A DNA stretch of 64,000 bases from an uncultured Prevotellaceae bacterium (GCA_902775605.1 CACYNE010000003.1:1-64000); one strand, 5' to 3'; counted from the stretch's first letter, positions 7,679 to 17,821 are shown. Numbers and translations: made by a program. Notes: generated by a model not told the origin, from the letters alone.

Positions 7679-8554
7679 TTACTTCTTGAATGTCTCAGTA
7701 GGATGGTCCGTGTTGAACTTCTCAGTCTTGTTGTGCTCAATGGCCTCAGAGCGGACAATCATCTCGCGCATAATCTCGGTCATGATGGGCTGAGCCTTGT
7801 CGGCAGCCTCCTGCACCTCCTCGTGAGACACCTCGACAGGGATGTCGAAGCCACCCAGGTCGGTGACCACCGAGATGCCGAAGGTGCGGATGCCGCAGTG
7901 GTGGGCCACGATGACCTCGGGCACGGTGCTCATGCCAACGGTGTCGCCACCAAGGATGCGATACATCTTGTATTCAGCAGGGGTCTCGAAGGTGGGACCC
8001 TGAACGCCCATATAGACACCATACTGCAGGCGAATCTTCTTTTCGCGGGCAATCTGGCTGGCTAACTTGATGAGCGAGGTGTCGTAGGTCTCGTGCATAT
8101 CAGGGAAGCGAGGACCCGTGGGGAAGTTCTTGCCGCGCAACGGATGCTCTGGGAAGAAATTGATATGGTCGGTGATGACCATCAGGTCGCCAATCTTAAA
8201 GCCAGGGTTCATGCCACCGGCAGCGTTGGAGACGAAGAGGGTCTTGATGCCCAACTCATACATCACGCGAACGGGGAAGGTGACCTCCTTCATCGAGTAT
8301 CCCTCGTAGAAGTGGAAACGGCCCTTCATGGCCATGATGTCCACACCGCCCAACTTGCCAAAGATGAGTTTGCCGCTGTGGCCTTCCACCGTAGAGACGG
8401 GGAAGTTAGGGATGTCTGAATAGGGTATCTCCAGTGCGTCAGTTATTTCTGAAGCTAATTGTCCGAGGCCTGTCCCCAGAATGATTGCTGTCTTGGGACT
8501 TGTTGTCATCCTTTCTTTTAACCAGGATGCTGTTTCTTGAATTTTTGCGTACAT
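7679..8554 (-). CDS. punA: Purine-nucleoside phosphorylase
   Basis: 291 residues. The enzyme cleaves purine nucleosides with phosphate, giving the free base and (deoxy)ribose 1-phosphate, in purine salvage. ILGTGLG (25-31), the phosphate-site VEGHSGKL (about 56-63) and SNAAGGMNP (about 109) mark the trimeric class. The start at 8554 is chosen because KIQETASWLKERM matches the usual family N-terminus. It places 116 bases of the gene inside lpxK, in another frame. An alternative ATG at 8509 would still overlap. The C-terminal 20 residues are polar and extend past the usual domain end. Confidence 0.95.
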   Translation of the reverse strand: MYAKIQETASWLKERMTTSPKTAIILGTGLGQLASEITDALEIPYSDIPNFPVSTVEGHSGKLIFGKLGGVDIMAMKGRFHFYEGYSMKEVTFPVRVMYELGIKTLFVSNAAGGMNPGFKIGDLMVITDHINFFPEHPLRGKNFPTGPRFPDMHETYDTSLIKLASQIAREKKIRLQYGVYMGVQGPTFETPAEYKMYRILGGDTVGMSTVPEVIVAHHCGIRTFGISVVTDLGGFDIPVEVSHEEVQEAADKAQPIMTEIMREMIVRSEAIEHNKTEKFNTDHPTETFKK

Positions 8555-9608
8555 AGCCTATAATGTTTTCGTTAAACTTATCTTCCTGATCCAGCATGAA
8601 GTTGATGTGCACAGGAAGTGAATAGATGTTTTTCTTGACGTCTTTGCTAAGCCCCTTGAGCGTCACGATGCGGGCAGCATCCTTCTCGGTGGTGACGATG
8701 CGCTTGGGCGAGGGGAGGGTAGCAAAGGTTTCGTTAATAAGTTCCACGTCCTTAGGACGGAAGTCGTGGTGGTCAGCAAAGGTAAGGGGTTCGAGGTGCG
8801 ACACCAATGGTGTAAGGTCCTCGATGAGTTGACGGGGGGAGGCGATGCCCGAGAGCAGCAGGACGTTCATTGATGCCAGCTCCTGCGTGTTTTTGGGAAC
8901 CTTTACGTCATTGAAGACGGGTTGCAGCTTGCCGTACTTCAGTGTGGTGAAGAACAGCTGCTGATAGGGGTAGAGGTCCAATGCTTTCGTGATGACACGA
9001 TACTCCATGGGCTTCAGCTCCTGAGGGCACTTGGTCACGATGACGATGTCGGCCCTGTTCTTGCCATTCAACGGCTCGCGCATGCGGCCTGCGGGCAACA
9101 GCTTGTCGTAGATAATCAGGCGATGATAGTCCACCAAGAGGATGTTGATGCCTGGCTTCACATAGCGGTGCTGATAGGCATCATCGAGCAGGATGACATC
9201 AATGTCGGGGTTGTCTTTGGTGAGTTGATCGATGCCGTTCACGCGATTCTTGTCCACGGCAACGGTGGTCTTGGGGTATTTCTTCTTCATCTGGAAGGGC
9301 TCGTCGCCAATGTCGCGGGCGGTGGTGGAGTCGTCGGCAATCAGGAAGCCACGCGACTTGCGCTTATAGCCTCGGCTGAGCACAGCCACCTGGAAGCGGT
9401 CTTGCAACAGGCGGATGAGATACTCCACATGGGGCGTCTTGCCTGTGCCGCCCACGGTGATGTTGCCCACAGAGATGATGGGCAGGTCGAAGGCGCGGCT
9501 CTTCAGGATGCCCATTTCAAAAAGGGCATTCCTGAAGCTCACCACCAAGCCGTAGAGCCAACTGAGTGGTAAAAGCCATCTGTTTACTTTGATGAAGTCG
9601 CCTTCCAA
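8439..9608 (-). CDS. lpxK: Tetraacyldisaccharide 4'-kinase (lipid A synthesis)
   Basis: 389 residues. LpxK phosphorylates the 4' position of the lipid A disaccharide at the inner membrane. There is a hydrophobic N-terminal helix (about 10-30) and a P-loop GGTGKT (53-58) within SVGNITVGGTGKTPHVEYL. The recognisable domain continues to about residue 350 (NIIGYVRKNSRNSILV), which already lies inside punA on the same strand in another frame. The last 35 residues are polar and low in similarity to the domain. It belongs to a run with sppA upstream (35-base gap) and punA downstream. Confidence 0.95.
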   Translation of the reverse strand: MEGDFIKVNRWLLPLSWLYGLVVSFRNALFEMGILKSRAFDLPIISVGNITVGGTGKTPHVEYLIRLLQDRFQVAVLSRGYKRKSRGFLIADDSTTARDIGDEPFQMKKKYPKTTVAVDKNRVNGIDQLTKDNPDIDVILLDDAYQHRYVKPGINILLVDYHRLIIYDKLLPAGRMREPLNGKNRADIVIVTKCPQELKPMEYRVITKALDLYPYQQLFFTTLKYGKLQPVFNDVKVPKNTQELASMNVLLLSGIASPRQLIEDLTPLVSHLEPLTFADHHDFRPKDVELINETFATLPSPKRIVTTEKDAARIVTLKGLSKDVKKNIYSLPVHINFMLDQEDKFNENIIGYVRKNSRNSILVKRKDDNKSQDSNHSGDRPRTISFRNN

Positions 9609-9643
9609 ATTCTTTTTCTTTTGTCGTTATGACGATGCTTGGA

Positions 9644-11434
9644 TTATCTGATGGTGGTCGAGAAGGGCAGGCGGGCCTGCAGGCGGTTGCGCTGCATGTC
9701 CTTGCGCATCTCCATGATGGGCTCGTACATCTCGCCCAATGTCTCGCGCATCTGCTCGTCAAGGTAGGTGCCCTTCGACTCAGAGGCTGCTGAGAGGAGT
9801 GACTCAAACCAACTGGCTTGGGCGGGATAGCTGTTGGTGGCGTATTCCGTGATCTTTGCCAACTCAGCGGCTTTCTTCACGGCATCGTCGAGTGAACCAA
9901 TCTTATCAACCAACTTGATGGGCAGGGCATCGATGGCCAGCCACACACGACCCTGGGCAATCTCGTGAACATCTTCCTTCTTCATCTTGCGACCATCGGC
10001 CACAATGCCCAGGAAGGTGTCGTAACCACGATCTACATAAGTCTGCATGAAGCGGAGCTCTTCCTCGTTGTTCTTGCCAAAGATGAGGTTGGTCTCATAG
10101 TCGGTGTGCTTGTTGGTCTGCACGCCGTCCCAGGTAACACCCAGTTTGTCGGTCACCAGCTCACTGGCGTTGGGGATGAGACCGAAGATGCCGATAGAAC
10201 CAGTGATGGTGGTAGGCTCGGCAAAGATATAGTTGGCGGGAGCGCTGATCATATAGCCACCAGAGGCTGCATAGCCACCCATTGATACTACTACGGGTTT
10301 CTTCTCCTTGAGTTGCTTGATGGCGTGCCAGATTTGCTCGGAAGCAACAGCGCTGCCACCAGGTGAGTTGACGCGAATAACCACTGCCTTGATGTCGTCA
10401 TCGTCAGCCAGGTCGTTGAGGTCCTTCACCATCTCGCTGCCCACGATGGCGTGGTCAGAAGAGAAGCCAGAGAGAGGCTCGTCAACAATCTCGCCATAGG
10501 CATAATAGACGGCTACCTTGGCGTCGGCCTCGTCGTCATCCTTCTGGGCAATCATCTCCTTGACAGAAACCTGATTGATTTCGTCATCGTTGTCAAGACC
10601 CAGCTTGTTCTTGATCACCTTCTTGATGGCGTCGGGATACATGGCGCCGTCGATGAGCTTGGCTTTCTGATAGTCTGCCACGCTGGCAAAGATCATGATG
10701 CTGTCGTCGGCCAACTGGTTCAGATGCTCGGGAGTCACCTTACGACTCTTTGCCATATCCTTCACCCAGTAGTCCCAGATGCCCTGATACATGGTCAGGC
10801 GCTGCTCACGGTCGTTCTCACTCATATCCTTGCGGGTGACGCTCTCCACGGCACTCTTATATTTTCCAACACGGGTGCACTGATATCTCACGCCTACCTT
10901 CTCATAGAGACCTGTCAGGTAGTAACTCTTGCCACCCATACCCTTGAAGTCAATCATACCGGTCTGGTTCAGGAAGATGCTGTCGGCAGCAGAAGCCACA
11001 TAATAGCTGGCCTGCAGATACTGGTCGGCATAGGCGATGACCCACTTGCCGCTCTCCTTGAAGCTCTCCAGGGCATCACGAATCTGCTGGGCAGTAGCGG
11101 GCGTGTCGAACGTGGCAGCACCACCCTCGATATAGATACCCTTGATGTGGTCGTTGTCCTTGGCCTCCTTGATGGCAGCCACGATGTCGTCCAATCCCAT
11201 GGCCTCCATGTCGGCAGCACCCAGCAGGGCGTCGAAGGGAGTTCCCTCGGCCGACTGTTCGCTCACAGTGCCGTTCAGTTTCAATACTAGCACAGAGTTG
11301 TCTTTTACCTCTGGCACAGCGCTACCGCTGGCAATCATACTGGCAAATGAAATCATGAAAAAAATGCCAGCAACAATACCTAATGCAATGATGCCACAAA
11401 CGGTGGCAAGCACGTACTTGAAAAAATCTTTCAT
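9644..11434 (-). CDS. sppA: Signal peptide peptidase SppA, 67K type
   Basis: 596 residues, the length of the double-domain (67K) form. It cleaves leftover signal peptides in the inner membrane. There is an N-terminal membrane helix (about 10-32). The catalytic lysine lies in the first domain, near residue 195 (VGKYKSAVESVTRKDMS). The nucleophilic serine lies in GGYAASGGYMIS, near residue 390. It heads the sppA-lpxK-punA-thiL-miaA run and is read from a promoter with its -7 element at 11470-11477. Confidence 0.95.
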   Translation of the reverse strand: MKDFFKYVLATVCGIIALGIVAGIFFMISFASMIASGSAVPEVKDNSVLVLKLNGTVSEQSAEGTPFDALLGAADMEAMGLDDIVAAIKEAKDNDHIKGIYIEGGAATFDTPATAQQIRDALESFKESGKWVIAYADQYLQASYYVASAADSIFLNQTGMIDFKGMGGKSYYLTGLYEKVGVRYQCTRVGKYKSAVESVTRKDMSENDREQRLTMYQGIWDYWVKDMAKSRKVTPEHLNQLADDSIMIFASVADYQKAKLIDGAMYPDAIKKVIKNKLGLDNDDEINQVSVKEMIAQKDDDEADAKVAVYYAYGEIVDEPLSGFSSDHAIVGSEMVKDLNDLADDDDIKAVVIRVNSPGGSAVASEQIWHAIKQLKEKKPVVVSMGGYAASGGYMISAPANYIFAEPTTITGSIGIFGLIPNASELVTDKLGVTWDGVQTNKHTDYETNLIFGKNNEEELRFMQTYVDRGYDTFLGIVADGRKMKKEDVHEIAQGRVWLAIDALPIKLVDKIGSLDDAVKKAAELAKITEYATNSYPAQASWFESLLSAASESKGTYLDEQMRETLGEMYEPIMEMRKDMQRNRLQARLPFSTTIR

Positions 11435-11469
11435 TTCTTCTTACCTTTCATTTTTGGTTATTTCAGCAG

Positions 11470-11477
11470 CAAAGGTA
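11470..11477 (-). promoter_or_regulatory. -7 element of the sppA operon
   Basis: TACCTTTG on the reverse strand, 35 bases before the sppA start codon. A -33 TTTG is not obvious. It is back-to-back with the promoter of the GH28 gene. Confidence 0.55.
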
Positions 11478-11520
11478 CATATTTTTTTTTGTTTCTTCGT
11501 CATAAAAGGAAAAAAAATTG

Positions 11521-11528
11521 TATCTTTG
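11521..11528 (+). promoter_or_regulatory. -7 element of the GH28 gene
   Basis: TATCTTTG, 36 bases before the start codon at 11565. No TTTG is found at the usual distance upstream. Confidence 0.55.
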
Positions 11529-11564
11529 CACCCAGAAGAACTAATCAAGAAGCAAAAAAAGACA

Positions 11565-12920
11565 ATGAAGGCGAAATTTTCGATCATATTTCTGATGGTC
11601 ATGGTTTGTGTTGTGGTCATGGGAAAGAAGAAGGTTAATACCCCTGAACTATGGCCTGACGGAACCCCCATTGCCGCATGGTTTAGTGATACGTCGAGGG
11701 TTGATGTGTCAACGCTGGGCAAGCGTTATGTGGTCACCGACTATGGCGTCAGAAACTACTCGGAACAGGTACAGACTCGCGAGTTGCAGGCGGTCATCGA
11801 CCGTTGTGCCCAGGAGGGTGGTGGCGTCATCGTCATCCCTCGTGGCTTTGTGGTCAGCGGTTCGCTGTTCTTCAAGCCCGGCACTCATCTGCTGATTGAG
11901 GAACACGGCGAACTGAGAGGTAGTGACCGTATTCGCGACTTCCAGTTGGTGAAGACCCGTATGGAGGGTCAGACACTGAACTATTTTGCTGCACTGGTCA
12001 ATGCCGACGGATGTGACGGTTTCACGATAACGGGCCCTGGCACCATCAATGGTAACGGACAGGCCTATTGGGAGGAATTCTGGATTCGTCGCAAGTTCAA
12101 TAAGGACTGCACCAACCTTGAGGCAATGCGCCCAAGAAATGTGTATATCTCTCATTCTAAGAATGTTACGGTTCAGGATGTGCGCATTATTAACTCGCCC
12201 TTCTGGACAAATCACTTGTATAAATGTGAGAAGGTGCGCTATCTGGGATGTTTCATCTTTGCACCTACTGACAACGTGACACCTATCGACCCCAAGCAGG
12301 GTGCGCCATCGAGCGATGCCATCGACCTGGATGCCTGTCAGGATGTGCTGGTCAGTGGCTGCTATATGCATGTGTGCGATGATGCCGTGGTGCTGAAAGG
12401 CGGCAAGGGCACCTGGGCTGACAAGAATCCGGACAACGGTCCCTGCGAGCGCATCATGGTGAGTGACTGCACCTATGGTCGCGTGCATGGCTGTCTGACT
12501 TTGGGCTCGGAGAGTATCCACGACAGAAACGTCATTTTGCGTCGTTGTCATGTGCACAATGCCAATCGCGTGCTGTGGCTGAAGATGCGTCCTGATACAC
12601 CGCAACACTATGAGTATGTGAGAGTTGAGGAAATGACGGGCGACTGCTCTTCGTTCCTCGTGGTACGTCCCTGGACGCAGTTCTTCAAGCCCGAGGATCG
12701 TGAGGATATGCCTCAGTCGCGCTGCAACAATATCACCATTCGCAACATTCAGATGGACTGCAAGAACTTCTTTGATGTGGGTAAGTCGGACAAGTTTAAG
12801 ATGACCGACTTTACTTTTGAGGATGTCAAGGTGACTGACCGCAAACAGGCCTTTAACCCTGCATTGATAGACAACTGTGTGGTGAAGAATGTTGTCATCA
12901 ACGAGAAGCAACAGAAATAG
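11565..12920 (+). CDS. Glycoside hydrolase family 28-type enzyme (polygalacturonase-like)
   Basis: 451 residues from the ATG at 11565. This start is chosen because a signal peptide begins there (MKAKFSIIFLMVMVCVVVMG) and the -7 element lies just upstream, although the frame is open further back. The body is a right-handed beta-helix of the pectinase type. GH28 landmarks appear in order: SSDAIDLD (about 250-257, for NTDGxD), CDDAVVLKGG (about 271, catalytic Asp pair), VHGCLTLGSE (about 305, for GHG) and RVLWLKMR (about 335, for RIK). It probably acts on galacturonan or rhamnogalacturonan in the periplasm or outside the cell. No SusC/D genes adjoin it, so it is not in a classic utilisation locus. 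Confidence 0.85.
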   Translation: MKAKFSIIFLMVMVCVVVMGKKKVNTPELWPDGTPIAAWFSDTSRVDVSTLGKRYVVTDYGVRNYSEQVQTRELQAVIDRCAQEGGGVIVIPRGFVVSGSLFFKPGTHLLIEEHGELRGSDRIRDFQLVKTRMEGQTLNYFAALVNADGCDGFTITGPGTINGNGQAYWEEFWIRRKFNKDCTNLEAMRPRNVYISHSKNVTVQDVRIINSPFWTNHLYKCEKVRYLGCFIFAPTDNVTPIDPKQGAPSSDAIDLDACQDVLVSGCYMHVCDDAVVLKGGKGTWADKNPDNGPCERIMVSDCTYGRVHGCLTLGSESIHDRNVILRRCHVHNANRVLWLKMRPDTPQHYEYVRVEEMTGDCSSFLVVRPWTQFFKPEDREDMPQSRCNNITIRNIQMDCKNFFDVGKSDKFKMTDFTFEDVKVTDRKQAFNPALIDNCVVKNVVINEKQQK

Positions 12921-12944
12921 TACACCTATTTATAATATAATAAG

Positions 12945-12982
12945 AGCGTGCCAAATTGTCAGTGAGGACAGTTTGGCACGCT
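12945..12982. repeat. 16-base inverted repeat upstream of groES
   Basis: AGCGTGCCAAATTGTC (12945-12960) and GACAGTTTGGCACGCT (12967-12982) pair with one G-T mismatch around a 6-base loop. The T run after it is only four bases and is broken. It could terminate the GH28 transcript, or be an operator overlapping the sigma-54-like promoter at 12973-12989. It is not a CIRCE element. Confidence 0.65.
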
Positions 12983-12989
12983 TTTGGCA
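12973..12989 (+). promoter_or_regulatory. Sigma-54-like promoter of groESL
   Basis: TTGGCACGCTTTTGGCA matches the sigma-54 pattern YTGGCACGrNNNTTGCW apart from one core position (TG for TT) and a C at the r position. The invariant GG (-24) and GC (-12) are correctly spaced. Transcription would start near 13000, about 38 bases before groES. No TAnnTTTG element was found in this gap. Confidence 0.5.
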
Positions 12990-13037
12990 TAGTCGATGGC
13001 AGAACATTCAATTAAACAAATAAAAATACTTAGAGTT

Positions 13038-13310
13038 ATGAACATCAAACCATTGGCAGACCGCGTGCTCGTAGTACCTGCACCGGCTGAAGAGAAAATC
13101 GGTGGAATCATTATTCCAGACACAGCAAAAGAAAAGCCCCTGCGTGGCATCGTTAAGGCCGTAGGTAAGGGCACCAAGGACGAGGAAATGATCCTGAAAG
13201 CTGGCGACGAAGTGCTCTACGGCAAGTATAGCGGAACAGAAATCGAACTTGAGGGCGAGAAGTTCCTGATGATGCGCCAGAGCGACGTGCTCGCAGTCAT
13301 CGAAAAGTAA
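13038..13310 (+). CDS. groES: Co-chaperonin GroES
   Basis: 90 residues from the ATG at 13038; the earlier in-frame start at 12996 would run back into the promoter. GroES caps the GroEL cavity during protein folding in the cytoplasm. The N-terminus [12 protein letters not shown], the mobile loop ([11 protein letters not shown], about 18-28) and the roof and C-terminal SDVLAVIE are all typical. groEL follows after 80 bases. Heat or stress regulation through the upstream dyad is likely but not shown. Confidence 0.97.
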   Translation: MNIKPLADRVLVVPAPAEEKIGGIIIPDTAKEKPLRGIVKAVGKGTKDEEMILKAGDEVLYGKYSGTEIELEGEKFLMMRQSDVLAVIEK

Positions 13311-13321
13311 TTATTAATATG

Positions 13322-15022
<1,701 letters not shown>

Positions 15023-15100
15023 TAACTAGTTAAAACGTTTTCGTGTATGTCTCATTTTCTTTGATGTATGTTGAAACACTGCATTTCCGCCATGTTTCTT

Positions 15101-15132
15101 TTTGGCTGTATAGAAAATGTTGACTACCTTTG
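15101..15132 (+). promoter_or_regulatory. Promoter of the small membrane protein / kinase-RapZ unit
   Basis: TTTG (15101-15104), 20 bases, TACCTTTG (15125-15132). The leader to the first start codon (15227) is about 90 bases. Confidence 0.7.
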
Positions 15133-15226
15133 CAAACAGAAAAGATATTTTTTTGATTTGTTTTAGTAGATTAGTTTTTAAGTAGTTTGTTTTTGAAGCC
15201 GGTTGTCGCGAGACTTTGTAGTCGTT

Positions 15227-15418
15227 ATGAATTGGAAGTTTATTTTGAGTTGGGCCATTAAGTTTGCATTGAGCACACTGGTCTTTGATTTTGCGCTGGC
15301 TTGGACGGAGAGTGCCTGGCTTGCCTTTCCTATGGCGTTGGGTTTCCTGATATTTATTGCCATCTTTGAGAGTTATGCCATCGGTTGGATAGAGAATTGG
15401 AAGGCAAGGAATAAATAA
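15227..15418 (+). CDS. Small two-helix membrane protein of unknown function
   Basis: 63 residues (MNWKFILSWAIKFALSTLVF...). Two hydrophobic stretches, about 5-22 and 30-55, separated by a short WTES turn, suggest a hairpin in the inner membrane. The C-terminus is basic (ENWKARNK). The ATG at 15227 is preferred over 15203, as it starts at the first helix. It lies 29 bases before the kinase-RapZ gene and shares its promoter. No family was recognised. Confidence 0.6.
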   Translation: MNWKFILSWAIKFALSTLVFDFALAWTESAWLAFPMALGFLIFIAIFESYAIGWIENWKARNK

Positions 15419-15447
15419 GGAGGCAATATTGCTTATAATAATAAGGT

Positions 15448-16998
15448 ATGCAACAACTCTTAGAATTATATAAAGAATGGAAGGGTAGTGAGCCTGCTGC
15501 CGTGCAGCAATTGCCAGGTGCAGGCAGTAATCGTGTGTATTACCGAATGACGGACAAAGAGGGGCAATCGGTGGTGGGATGTATCGGCACCAGCCGTGAT
15601 GAGAACCACGCCTTTATCTATCTGTCGCGCCATTTTACTCTGCGTCAGTTGCCTGTTCCTCAGGTGTTGGCTGTGAGCAGCGATGAGACACGTTATCTGC
15701 AGACCGACCTGGGCTCTGTGTCCTTGTTCGATGCCATCCGAGGAGGACGTGAGGCGGGCGGACGCTACACCTTGAAGGAACAGCAGTTGCTGAAGCGCAC
15801 CATCCGCGAGTTGCCCAACATCCAGTTGCGAGGTGCCCGCGGGCTCGACTTCTCGCATTGCTATCCCCAACCTGAGTTTGATACCAACTCTGTGCTTTTC
15901 GACTTGAACTATTTCAAGTATTGTTTCCTGAAGGCTACGGAGCTTGATTTCCACGAGTTGAAACTCGAGGCAGACTTCCGTTTGCTGGCCAAGGACCTCA
16001 CCGCTGGTGGTGATGAACAGTGTTTCCTCTATCGTGACTTCCAGGCACGGAATGTGATGGTGACCTCCCCCACGGAGAGTTCGGGAGAGGTTTATTTCAT
16101 CGACTTCCAGGGCGGTCGCAAGGGACCATATTATTATGATCTGGCCTCGTTCCTATGGCAGGCCTCTGCCAAGTATCCCCACAAGCTGCGTCGTGAGTTG
16201 GTGTATGAGTATTATAACGCCCTGAAGCAATATACCGAAGTGCCCACGCCCCATCATTTCGTGGCTCGCCTGAGTCTGTTTGTTCTCTTCCGCACACTAC
16301 AGGTGCTGGGTGCCTATGGCTTCCGCGGCTATTTCGAGCGCAAGCAGCACTTCATCGACAGCATTCCCCCTGCTATGCAGAACCTGCGCGAGTTGCTCAG
16401 CGCGAGCGACTTCCCTTATCCTTATCTCGTATCGCTGCTGAAGCGACTCACCGAGATGCCGCAGTTTCAGCAGGTCACAGCCACAGCCACTCGTGCCGAT
16501 GGCTATAAGATAACAGAGAATAATCCCTATAAGGCTCATCCGCAGGACGGTCCTGCCACTTTCTCGAAGTACGACGCCCAGGGTCCGCTGGTGGTCAAGG
16601 TCTTCAGCTTCTCCTATCGCAAGGGCATCCCAGAGGACGAGAGTGGTAATGGTGGCGGCTATGTGTTTGACTGTCGCTCTACCCACAACCCAGGACGCTA
16701 TGAGCCCTATAAGCAGTTGACAGGTCTTGAGGAGCCCGTTATCCGTTTCCTTGAGAACGATGGCGAGATTCTGACCTTCCTCGACAGCGTCTATAAGTTG
16801 GCCGATGCCCATGTGCGCCGCTATATTCAGCGTGGCTTCACCTCGCTGATGTTCTCGTTTGGTTGTACGGGTGGTCAGCACCGTTCTGTCTATAGTGCCC
16901 AGCATCTGGCCGAACACCTGCATGAGAAGTTTGGCATCGAGGTACATATCTGCCACCGCGAGCAGAATATCACTCAGGTGCTCAAGAGAAAAGAGTAA
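15448..16998 (+). CDS. APH-type sugar kinase fused to a RapZ C-terminal domain (AmgK-like)
   Basis: 516 residues in two parts. The N-terminal half (about 1-340) is an aminoglycoside-phosphotransferase-fold kinase. It has a nucleotide loop LPGAGSNRVYYRM (about 22-34), a catalytic YRDFQARNVM (about 195-204, for HxDxxxxN) and FIDFQGGRKGPYYYDLA (about 213-229). The C-terminal part (about 385-510) is a RapZ/YvcJ C-terminal domain with its hallmark FSFGCTGGQHRSVYSAQHLAE broken only at the edges. The MurU-like gene next door suggests an AmgK-type anomeric kinase acting on MurNAc or GlcNAc in cell-wall recycling. RapZ C-terminal domains bind glucosamine-6-phosphate in E. coli, so the fusion may be a sensor. 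The substrate is inferred. Confidence 0.85.
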   Translation: MQQLLELYKEWKGSEPAAVQQLPGAGSNRVYYRMTDKEGQSVVGCIGTSRDENHAFIYLSRHFTLRQLPVPQVLAVSSDETRYLQTDLGSVSLFDAIRGGREAGGRYTLKEQQLLKRTIRELPNIQLRGARGLDFSHCYPQPEFDTNSVLFDLNYFKYCFLKATELDFHELKLEADFRLLAKDLTAGGDEQCFLYRDFQARNVMVTSPTESSGEVYFIDFQGGRKGPYYYDLASFLWQASAKYPHKLRRELVYEYYNALKQYTEVPTPHHFVARLSLFVLFRTLQVLGAYGFRGYFERKQHFIDSIPPAMQNLRELLSASDFPYPYLVSLLKRLTEMPQFQQVTATATRADGYKITENNPYKAHPQDGPATFSKYDAQGPLVVKVFSFSYRKGIPEDESGNGGGYVFDCRSTHNPGRYEPYKQLTGLEEPVIRFLENDGEILTFLDSVYKLADAHVRRYIQRGFTSLMFSFGCTGGQHRSVYSAQHLAEHLHEKFGIEVHICHREQNITQVLKRKE

Positions 16999-17003
16999 TA
17001 GAC

Positions 17004-17029
17004 AAAGGAGACGTTTTTTCGTCTCCTTT
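17004..17029 (+). terminator. Hairpin between the kinase-RapZ gene and the murU-like gene
   Basis: AAAGGAGACG (17004-17013) pairs perfectly with CGTCTCCTTT (17020-17029) around a T6 loop. Only a short T stretch follows, so termination may be partial. The next promoter begins at 17031. Confidence 0.65.
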
Positions 17030-17030
17030 C

Positions 17031-17061
17031 TTTGTTGTTTGCGAAAAAAGCAGTAACTTTG
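17031..17061 (+). promoter_or_regulatory. Promoter of the murU-like gene, likely leaderless
   Basis: TTTG (17031-17034), 19 bases, TAACTTTG (17054-17061). The ATG is at 17066, only four bases after the -7 element, so transcription probably starts at or next to the start codon. Confidence 0.65.
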
Positions 17062-17065
17062 CAGC

Positions 17066-17818
17066 ATGAAACAGGCGATGATATTCGCAGCGGGTTTGGG
17101 AACCCGACTGAAACCACTTACTGACACGATGCCGAAGGCATTGGTGAGGGTGGGTGGACAGTCCCTTATTGACACTGTGATGTCAAGGCTGTTGGCAGCC
17201 GACTACGACCATTTCGTGGTGAATGTGCATCATTTTGCACAGCAGATTATCGACCACGTGGCCACCCGCGACTATGCTTCCCTGGTTCAGTTCAGTGACG
17301 AGACGGCCGGCCTCCTTGAGACTGGTGGCGGATTGAAGAAAGCCGCTCCCCTGTTCGCTGACGATTCTCCCATCTTGATTCATAACGTCGATATCCTGGA
17401 TAATGTGGATTACGATTGGTTCTCACGTCAGCACATGCCTGACGAGGATGCCGTGTTGCTGGTCAGCAAGCGCCAGACAAAGCGCTATCTGCTTTTCGAC
17501 AACGCCATGCGACTGATGGGTTGGAAGAATATTGAGACGGGCGAAATCAAGAGTCCCTACGAGTATGTGCGCCGTACAGGCCTCTCGCAGCATGGTGAGC
17601 CCTTCAATATGTATGCCTTCAGTGGCATCCATTCCTTCTCGCCCCGTCTTTTTGCGCTGATGGATCAGTTTCCTGAGCGTTTTAGTATCATTGACTTCTA
17701 TCTCAGTGTCTGCCATCGTGCCCAGATTGTAGGTTGTGTCAAAGATGACCTCCAACTGATGGACGTGGGTAAGATTGAGACATTGGACCAAGCAGAACAT
17801 TTTATTAATCAGATTTAA
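17066..17818 (+). CDS. Sugar nucleotidyltransferase, MurU-like
   Basis: 250 residues. The NTP-transferase signature AAGLGTRLKPLTDTMPKALV (about 8-27) with its GxGTR and PK residues is complete. MurU joins UMP to MurNAc-1-phosphate to make UDP-MurNAc in the fosfomycin-resistant recycling route. The pairing with an APH-type kinase (68 bases upstream) is the usual AmgK-MurU arrangement. A general glucose- or mannose-1-phosphate transferase cannot be excluded from sequence alone. guaA follows after three bases. Confidence 0.8.
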   Translation: MKQAMIFAAGLGTRLKPLTDTMPKALVRVGGQSLIDTVMSRLLAADYDHFVVNVHHFAQQIIDHVATRDYASLVQFSDETAGLLETGGGLKKAAPLFADDSPILIHNVDILDNVDYDWFSRQHMPDEDAVLLVSKRQTKRYLLFDNAMRLMGWKNIETGEIKSPYEYVRRTGLSQHGEPFNMYAFSGIHSFSPRLFALMDQFPERFSIIDFYLSVCHRAQIVGCVKDDLQLMDVGKIETLDQAEHFINQI

Positions 17819-17821
17819 ATA

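Noticed and set aside
11142..11564. 141-codon N-terminal extension of the GH28 protein
   Set aside because: It lies antisense to sppA and across both promoters; the signal peptide starts at 11565.
11709..12911. 400-codon reverse-strand frame opposite the GH28 gene
   Set aside because: It mirrors the codon pattern of the forward gene; no recognisable domain or start context.
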